A stretch of DNA of 64,000 nucleotides, taken from Thiocapsa imhoffii (lineage in GTDB: Bacteria > Pseudomonadota > Gammaproteobacteria > Chromatiales > Chromatiaceae). Below are positions 57,628 to 64,000 of this stretch, piece by piece (the stretch's first letter is position 1; each line of letters opens with the position of its first letter). The position numbers and the translations under genes are program-made. Under the pieces are notes generated by a model, which saw nothing but the letters and a program-made list of their open reading frames with translations, had not been told where the DNA came from and ran no database searches. The DNA lies in the NCBI RefSeq assembly GCF_016583985.1, contig NZ_NRSD01000012.1:62001-126000 (forward strand). The letters are read 5' to 3'.

Positions 57628-58992
57628 TCAAGCGCAATGAAAGCAATCCTTCCGTCGCTGCGTCACGCTATCGGTATCGGGATAGAGGCGGGGCAGGGCA
57701 TGGCCCTCATAGACCAGGATCGGCACCGTTGGGCGTCCAGTATACTGATTGATCAGCGTCTCGACCGCGAGCGCGGCGATTAGTGCGTTGAGTGTTTTGA
57801 CCGCCGGTTCCTTGACTGCGCGCCCGCTGACATAACCTCGCCGTTCCAGCACCTCGCCAAGACCACCGACGGTTTCGGCTGCGATCTGAGTCGGTGCCAC
57901 GCGCCCGAGACAGTTCAGGCACAGCCGATCACCCTGGCGTGCCAGAATCACCTCACCACTCATGTCGGTCATCCGGCCTTCCTCGACGCTGATGTTGCTT
58001 CCGGCGGCGATCAGCGGAATCCCGAAGCGCAGGGCCAAGGTCTGGGTCGCATAGCGGCTGGAATGGCTATCGGTGGACAGCAGAATCCAGTCCGACTCAA
58101 CTAGGGCCGGCAGAAGGCGTTCATCCTCAATCATGACGGGGTGAGTCTCGATCCGCGCTTCGGGGTTGATACGACGTAAATGCTCGGCGACAACCTCGAC
58201 CTTGAGCCGACACTGCTTGGCATCGCTTGCATAAGCGCCGACAATACGATTGAGATTGGTCATCTCGACATGGTCGTGGTCGATCAGGTGTAGATGATGA
58301 AAACCGCTGTGGACCAGGTTCTCGGCGATCGCCGAGCCCAGTCCGCCCACGCCCACCACGGCCACGCACTGATCACGTACGATGTGGCGCAGGACATCCA
58401 GCCCCAATGCCAGGGTGCTGCGCGCCAAAAACCCTTGTTCTGGCTCCAGCGCCGCTGGCAGTAACGCGGGATCGTCCAAATCCTCTAGACAGGGCCAGCG
58501 TTCGAGGATGGTCTGGGTCTTGATGCGGGCTGAGCGCGCGCGTGGCCGTCCGTCCTCGTATTCCCACAGACGCGCTGAGTAGTCCCCGCGCGAGAGCACG
58601 ATGCTAGCGTAATGAATCCCGTCGAGGGTGTCGTTGAGCCATTGATGAAAGAGCACCTCGTCTCGGTCATCAACGACTGAAAAGGCCGCGCCACGCTCCG
58701 AGAAGGGATGCGTATGCACATCGATCAGGGTATCGACATCGCCACGCCGCTGCATCTCCACCAACCTATCATAGACGTACTCGCGCCGTAGGTGTAGATG
58801 CGCCAGGCCACGGCTCTCATAGTCCTCTGGGCGCGGATGGCAAACGTCGACGATCTTGACCATCGTACGGGTATTAATACGATGCCGTTGTCCGAAAAGT
58901 AAGGCGAAGCTTTCGCGCTCGGTATCGGCTAGAAGCTGCTCACGGAGGGCTGCAAACAGCCCCTGGGGAAAGCGCAGACGAATGGCGTCCAT
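57628..58992 (-). CDS. JAB-E1 fusion (JAMM peptidase plus ThiF-like ubiquitin-activating domain)
   Basis: 454 aa from the ATG at 58992. N-terminal JAB/MPN domain: E27 in TERESFALLFG and HTHPFSERGAAFSVVDD (H93, H95, S105, D108), a complete JAMM zinc site. From about 205 an E1/ThiF Rossmann domain: AVVGVGGLGSAIAENLVHSG, then HVEMTNLNRI (adenylation Asn/Arg), CLNCLGR and a terminal DCFHC that together form a CxxC-CxxC zinc site. It fits bacterial ubiquitin-like conjugation systems in which JAB and E1 are fused. It is 4 bp downstream of the E2 gene. Confidence 0.87.
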   Translation of the reverse strand: MDAIRLRFPQGLFAALREQLLADTERESFALLFGQRHRINTRTMVKIVDVCHPRPEDYESRGLAHLHLRREYVYDRLVEMQRRGDVDTLIDVHTHPFSERGAAFSVVDDRDEVLFHQWLNDTLDGIHYASIVLSRGDYSARLWEYEDGRPRARSARIKTQTILERWPCLEDLDDPALLPAALEPEQGFLARSTLALGLDVLRHIVRDQCVAVVGVGGLGSAIAENLVHSGFHHLHLIDHDHVEMTNLNRIVGAYASDAKQCRLKVEVVAEHLRRINPEARIETHPVMIEDERLLPALVESDWILLSTDSHSSRYATQTLALRFGIPLIAAGSNISVEEGRMTDMSGEVILARQGDRLCLNCLGRVAPTQIAAETVGGLGEVLERRGYVSGRAVKEPAVKTLNALIAALAVETLINQYTGRPTVPILVYEGHALPRLYPDTDSVTQRRKDCFHCA

Positions 58993-58996
58993 AGTC

Positions 58997-59662
58997 TCAA
59001 TTCCCCAGCACTTCATTGATGAGATGGAAGTAGGTGTAGAGATTGTCACCCTCGCGCCAGCTACGGGCCGGCTGCCAAGCGCCGTCATGGATATAAGCAC
59101 AGTACCACTTCCAACCGCGCGCGATCGGCTCATCCCAAGCATTGTGTGCGACGCCTTGAAAAAAATGCCCATCCGGAGAAATCGGGATATCGGCCATCAT
59201 GTAGAAGCCAATCGGTGGCAAAGCCGGGTATTCGTTCGGAAAAGCAACGAGCAACGGTGTTTCTCGCGCGATCGAATGCCAACGCTTCGGTAGATAATAG
59301 TTCGGCACGACCATCCAGTGTGCCTCCTCCTCATCGAACTCCAGGCCTTTTTTGAACAGATGCTCGGCCACGTCGACCACCTGTTCGGTGATAAGACGCT
59401 TCGAATGGGCAGAACGTTGGCCGCCGAAGCTATGCCCTTTCGAGCGATCCGGCATGGAGGTCACCTTAGCGCCACGTCCGTGCTTGTCAACCAGTTCAAA
59501 CGGGCTGTAATGCCGGTTGGGGTCGATCTGCTGCACCTTGCCTCCGCATTCAAGGATCGGGCGCCGACCGTTTCCCGCCTGTGCCTGGCGTACTAGGTCG
59601 CGTCCGGGGACACCATTGCGGATGTTCTTGGGGTCGATCCGTCTGCCGTTGATGATAGCCAT
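58997..59662 (-). CDS. Prokaryotic E2 (family E) with an apparent N-terminal ubiquitin-like domain
   Basis: 221 aa; AGGAGATAGAG precedes the ATG. Residues 1-80 look like a multiubiquitin-type Ubl: INGRRIDPKNIRNGVPGRDL, ILECGG and YSPFELVDKHG, ending in HSFGG at 77-81. From about 90 on the E2_E signature is present: FPNEYPALPPIGFYM, GHFFQGVAHNAWDE and GWKWYCAYIHDGAW. So Ubl and E2 seem to be one chain with a diglycine between them. Which residue is catalytic cannot be told; Cys at WYCAY is the only obvious candidate. Confidence 0.8.
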   Translation of the reverse strand: MAIINGRRIDPKNIRNGVPGRDLVRQAQAGNGRRPILECGGKVQQIDPNRHYSPFELVDKHGRGAKVTSMPDRSKGHSFGGQRSAHSKRLITEQVVDVAEHLFKKGLEFDEEEAHWMVVPNYYLPKRWHSIARETPLLVAFPNEYPALPPIGFYMMADIPISPDGHFFQGVAHNAWDEPIARGWKWYCAYIHDGAWQPARSWREGDNLYTYFHLINEVLGN

Positions 59663-59734
59663 CTCTATCTCCTGTGATGGTGTTAGTGAACAGTAACCGA
59701 TGCCTTGATTCGTCCTATATCTAAGGAGCGGTGT

Positions 59735-59995
59735 TCAATGCTGCCCAACGGTTAGCCGCCATGAAGAGAACGCTTGCCTCAAAGAGGCACCGCTAAACCA
59801 AGCCGCGACTAATCCTAGCCAAAGGTGATTCATGAGTGCTGCAATCAAGGCGCTCAGCCCAAGAGCAAGGCTGGTCAGAATCCAGAAGTGCTGCACATAG
59901 TGATCCGGTTTGACTCCCTGTTTCCGTGAGGAAGGAGAGACCGAATACAGTGCTTGGGACCGACGGAATTGATTGGCATGAGGGATCTTCGCCAT
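59735..59995 (-). CDS. Small two-helix membrane protein
   Basis: 86 aa; TTGGAG stands about 8 bases before the ATG. Two adjacent hydrophobic helices (FWILTSLALGLSALIAALM and LWLGLVAAWFSGASL) follow a basic N-terminus. It is on the same strand as the E2 and JAB-E1 genes, 72 bp upstream of the E2 start. No family recognised; a membrane role in the accessory island is possible. Confidence 0.55.
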   Translation of the reverse strand: MAKIPHANQFRRSQALYSVSPSSRKQGVKPDHYVQHFWILTSLALGLSALIAALMNHLWLGLVAAWFSGASLRQAFSSWRLTVGQH

Positions 59996-60423
59996 CGCAC
60001 TGACTCCAAGGATTGCTGAAACCGATAGGCTATATAAATCATATAGTTAAGGGGGCTCTGTCCACGGTGAACGTATCCTTTCCCTCCCCCTCAGTGTCTT
60101 AACGCAGCGGATATCAACATTTTAAAAAATAGTGCCTGTGGGCTGTTGAGCTTCTTGAAAAAGTGCGCGTTGATCATGTTCTCGAAGATGCTTACAACAG
60201 ATCTACCATAACGAAAAGTACACCTCTGTAGTCAACGCAAACGATTGAAGTATTTTTAAACAGAAAAGTTCAGGGTGAGTAGCAGGGAGCGAGAGGTGTG
60301 TTTATGAACAGTCATAATCTCCTGACTCTACTGAAGTAACAGTAGCAGTAGGGTCTTCCCGAGAGCAGATCGGAGATACTCACAACCCGTGAGCCGCTAA
60401 GCTCACGCTTTTGAAGAGTACAG
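59996..60423. other. Non-coding region left of the IS200 remnant
   Basis: 428 bp, AT-richer than the flanks, no open frame with support. It contains short hairpins (for example GTGAGC...GCTCAC near 60389-60408). It holds the leader-distal flank of the array, not the leader, judged from array orientation. Confidence 0.4.
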
Positions 60424-60598
60424 ATGGACAATTTTGAGAGCCTAAGCCACTCCAAATGGGAGTGCTAATATCCATTATGTGTTCATCCCGAAAGATCGCC
60501 TCAACGCGCTCTACGAGCAACTTTGGTTGCAGCTCAGGGAAGACTTTCAATGGCTGAAACGGAAAAAAAGGAAAGCCGGGTCGAAAAGTGGCATCTGA
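60424..60598 (+). pseudogene. Decayed IS200/IS605-type TnpA transposase, 5' part
   Basis: From the ATG at 60424 the plus strand reads MDNFESLSHSKWEC before a TAA; in another frame it continues NIHYVFIPKDRLNALYEQL to a stop at 60596-60598. SHSKWEC-KYHVVFIPK is the invariant start of the Y1 transposase, so a frameshift and truncation are certain. It lies about 95 bp before the first degenerate CRISPR repeat. Confidence 0.75.
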
Positions 60599-60692
60599 TT
60601 GCAGCACTTTTATGCCTGGGGATAGGTTGTCTCAAGCGTCGTTCGGAATGTAGCGACGATCCAAGAGTGTAACCATAACTAGTAGCGCTAAG

Positions 60693-63600
60693 ATTCGTCA
60701 GACCGCATAGGTGCGTAAAAGTCTTTGGGTAACCATCGTTTCATCGCCTCTAAATCGGCTCTATTCGCCAGACCTGGTCTATCGGACCCGCCAGGACGCG
60801 ATCGATGAGTTTCATCGCCTCTAAATCGGCTCTATTCGCCAGACTCAACCACTTGAGAGTTCTACGAAATGACAATTTCGTTTCATCGCCTCTAAATCGG
60901 CTCTATTCGCCAGACCCTCTGTACTCTTGCAATGGCAAGAAATCCCGGTTTCATCGCCTCTAAATCGGCTCTATTCGCCAGACGAGGTGCTGTGGTCGGC
61001 TGACGTCTGGGGCGGCGGTTTCATCGCCTCTAAATCGGCTCTATTCGCCAGACGATGCCGCATTCGCGGTGTGGGAGTACCGCGGACGTTTCATCGCCTC
61101 TAAATCGGCTCTATTCGCCAGACAGATAATCATGCACCGGGATGGAATCACCCTCCGGTTTCATCGCCTCTAAATCGGCTCTATTCGCCAGACGTGGAAA
61201 CCGGGTACCTGTGGGACCTGGACATCGTTTCATCGCCTCTAAATCGGCTCTATTCGCCAGACTAATAAAAGAGAAAAAAATGCTAAAAATACGAATGTTT
61301 CATCGCCTCTAAATCGGCTCTATTCGCCAGACTTATGCCAATTCAAATAAGAATTGGCTCAATGTTGTTTCATCGCCTCTAAATCGGCTCTATTCGCCAG
61401 ACCCAACTGGGTGCTGAAAGGGTTTTGGATGATCAGTTTCATCGCCTCTAAATCGGCTCTATTCGCCAGACCGTTGATCCCCTGTGTGGTTTCTAGTGGG
61501 GTTAGTTTCATCGCCTCTAAATCGGCTCTATTCGCCAGACGAGTCCACTGGCTTCTCCCTCGCCCGAGGGAAAAGTTTCATCGCCTCTAAATCGGCTCTA
61601 TTCGCCAGACCCTTTTCGGAGTCGTTGCCGGTAATGGTGCGATTGTTTCATCGCCTCTAAATCGGCTCTATTCGCCAGACGCAATGATCCGCGCCAAAAG
61701 CGCGGGCCGTTCTGGTTTCATCGCCTCTAAATCGGCTCTATTCGCCAGACACGGAAGCAGAAAGAACAGACATTTACATTACGGTTTCATCGCCTCTAAA
61801 TCGGCTCTATTCGCCAGACGCTTGTCACTGGGATAGCCTTGGCGGTCACGTCGTTTCATCGCCTCTAAATCGGCTCTATTCGCCAGACGCTTGTCACTGG
61901 GATAGCCTTGGCGGTCACGTCGTTTCATCGCCTCTAAATCGGCTCTATTCGCCAGACTAGTTGACGAGCGAGATTGCGTGGAGGAGTGTCGTTTCATCGC
62001 CTCTAAATCGGCTCTATTCGCCAGACTTTTTTTTTCCCTCGGGCGAGGGTGAGCCGTTTCATCGCCTCTAAATCGGCTCTATTCGCCAGACATCAAAATG
62101 TGTTGGTACATTAGTTTCAACTTTTGTTTCATCGCCTCTAAATCGGCTCTATTCGCCAGACCGAAAGTCAGTGATAAACGCCCAAAAGTTGAAACGTTTC
62201 ATCGCCTCTAAATCGGCTCTATTCGCCAGACTTTTCGGTAAATCTGACTCGATCAGGTTTGTAGAGTTTCATCGCCTCTAAATCGGCTCTATTCGCCAGA
62301 CTTAACCTAAAAAAGGAATATTACGCCTAATCAAAGTTTCATCGCCTCTAAATCGGCTCTATTCGCCAGACGCGTTTGCATGCCTCGTTCGCACACCGAA
62401 GATGAGTTTCATCGCCTCTAAATCGGCTCTATTCGCCAGACCCATCAACCACTGGAGACACACCGGCATGGTAGTGTTTCATCGCCTCTAAATCGGCTCT
62501 ATTCGCCAGACGGATGGAAAGAAAACGGTACAAAATTATTTTACAGTTTCATCGCCTCTAAATCGGCTCTATTCGCCAGACCTATACTCTCTATGTTAAG
62601 AGCTGAATGATTTTAGTTTCATCGCCTCTAAATCGGCTCTATTCGCCAGACGAGTTAAGAGAAAGAGCCGCGAAAGTTAAAGTGGTTTCATCGCCTCTAA
62701 ATCGGCTCTATTCGCCAGACATTGCAGGAACTGAAGTGTTGAAAGGCGAGGAGCGTTTCATCGCCTCTAAATCGGCTCTATTCGCCAGACTACCGTGAAC
62801 CCATCTACGGATATCCCGTAGGAGGTTTCATCGCCTCTAAATCGGCTCTATTCGCCAGACGGGCACTGTCTTAGAGCATATTCTTATTTTAAGGTTTCAT
62901 CGCCTCTAAATCGGCTCTATTCGCCAGACTCATGTACGGACCGCCCCACAATTTTTGGAAGTAGTTTCATCGCCTCTAAATCGGCTCTATTCGCCAGACT
63001 TGGTCTACAAGACCTACCAGGACGCGATGGACGGTTTCATCGCCTCTAAATCGGCTCTATTCGCCAGACTTATCGAGGAGAATACAATGAAAGTCATCGT
63101 AAAGTTTCATCGCCTCTAAATCGGCTCTATTCGCCAGACAACTATTTCTGGTCATGCTCATGGAAGAGTTTTGTTTCATCGCCTCTAAATCGGCTCTATT
63201 CGCCAGACCCATTCTCTGCGACATATTGATGGTGCTGAGATGGTTTCATCGCCTCTAAATCGGCTCTATTCGCCAGACTCGAAGCAAAGTCTCGCGTTTA
63301 AGGGAGATACTGTTTCATCGCCTCTAAATCGGCTCTATTCGCCAGACGGGTTGGTAGATGCGATCAATCGGAATCATCCGGTTTCATCGCCTCTAAATCG
63401 GCTCTATTCGCCAGACATGGAGAAGAGGGCGGGAATACCATGCGGAGTAGTTTCATCGCCTCTAAATCGGCTCTATTCGCCAGACTCAACCAACCAGGAG
63501 ATGAAACGATGACTGTAACCGTTTCATCGCCTCTAAATCGGCTCTATTCGCCAGACATTCATTTTGGCAAAGTGGACTCAATCCGCTTTGTTTCATCGCC

Positions 63601-64000
63601 TCTAAATCGGCTCTATTCGCCAGACCGTTCGTCTACCCGATTCGTGAAGGGATAATCGTTTCATCGCCTCTAAATCGGCTCTATTCGCCAGACCAATCTG
63701 CAGAACGTTGGCTTAAGAACTGGGCAGTTTCATCGCCTCTAAATCGGCTCTATTCGCCAGACGTGCAATGGTTGCCAGTATCGTGACTGCAATTGCGTTT
63801 CATCGCCTCTAAATCGGCTCTATTCGCCAGACGAATTGGCAGCAGTAACAGACGACCCGACCCCCAGGGTTTCATCGCCTCTAAATCGGCTCTATTCGCC
63901 AGACTCATGCTGCGGTATCCAGGGGCACGTTACTACCTGTTTCATCGCCTCTAAATCGGCTCTATTCGCCAGACCGTATTGGAGTAATTTAAGTAAAGAG
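60693..64000 (-). CRISPR. CRISPR array, 47 complete 36-bp repeats plus a degenerate terminal half-repeat; continues past the window
   Basis: Repeats of 36 bp (plus strand begins GTTTCATCGCCTCTAAATCG and ends CTATTCGCCAGAC) run from 60738 to 63974 without internal mutation, separated by spacers of 29-36 bp. On the minus strand the repeat ends in GATGAAAC, close to the ATTGAAAC handle of type I/III systems, so transcription is assigned to the minus strand and the leader lies beyond 64000. In support, a degenerate repeat end (ATTCGTCAGAC, 60693-60703) followed by a 34-nt spacer precedes the first full repeat, as expected at the leader-distal end. Confidence 0.97.

Noticed and set aside
60380..60607. 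Minus-strand 75-codon frame left of the array
   Set aside because: It lies opposite the IS200 remnant, which explains the open frame.
61354..63655. Open frames coding for repeated peptides (FIASKSALFAR, VSSPLNRLYSPD)
   Set aside because: They are translations of the CRISPR repeat and have no ribosome sites or conserved content.
60738..64000. Array transcribed from the plus strand with a leader at 60.0-60.7 kb
   Set aside because: The GATGAAAC end is on the minus strand and the degenerate repeat lies at the left end, which both place the leader to the right.

Overview
The window is GC-rich chromosomal DNA from a gammaproteobacterium, most likely a purple sulfur bacterium or close relative (Chromatiales/Chromatiaceae). 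This rests on gene order (rpsF-rpsR-DUF2232-rplI-dnaB; recN-nadK-hrcA-grpE-dnaK-dnaJ-dapB), on the recognisable protein families, and on a CIRCE/HrcA heat-shock circuit. The taxon is an inference, since no rRNA gene is present.

Bases 1-35.4 kb are core chromosome. They hold a c-di-GMP signalling enzyme with its own periplasmic sensor (partial), a substrate-binding lipoprotein and a YajD-like HNH protein (minus-strand run); cca; the S6/S18/L9 ribosomal operon and dnaB; a secreted HAF-repeat protein and an AraC regulator; radA, a CorB-like transporter and rdgC; a PHB-depolymerase-like esterase coupled to a sugar-nucleotide epimerase; recN, nadK and the heat-shock cluster; dapB; and then an M48 metalloprotease, a CrtC-like lipocalin protein and a di-heme cytochrome. 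An initiator tRNA gene with a strong promoter and terminator closes this part.

From 35.45 to 42.3 kb the sequence becomes a patchwork of acquired and decayed DNA. It contains a rearranged 5' remnant of a DNA methylase beside the tRNA; an AT-richer polysaccharide-decoration island (LicD, a nucleotidyltransferase-kinase-like fusion, a flippase) bounded by a near-identical 23-bp palindromic repeat; an IS256 transposase remnant; and a RelE/XRE toxin-antitoxin pair.

From 42.6 kb to the right edge is a CRISPR accessory island. It opens with cas6 and ends in a large array of 47 full repeats plus one degenerate terminal half-repeat, running off the right edge. No Cas10, Cas7, Cas5 or adaptation gene lies between them. 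The intervening 17 kb holds five candidate modules: (i) a four-gene operon with a CHAT caspase-like/TPR protease, an unknown 420-aa protein, a sigma-factor-like protein and a 131-aa protein; (ii) a NYN nuclease with an 824-aa protein; (iii) an 813-aa paralogue of that protein, a Nudix hydrolase and a CARF-adenosine deaminase (Cad1-type) that would respond to cyclic oligoadenylate; (iv) a ubiquitin-like pair made of a JAB-E1 fusion and an apparent Ubl-E2 fusion; (v) a small two-helix membrane protein and a decayed IS200-like transposase next to the array. The layout suggests a type III CRISPR system whose effector genes lie beyond 64 kb, with several output arms: nucleotide depletion, proteolysis/transcription, RNA cleavage and protein conjugation. 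The least familiar parts are the CHAT/sigma operon and the pair of large convergent paralogues.
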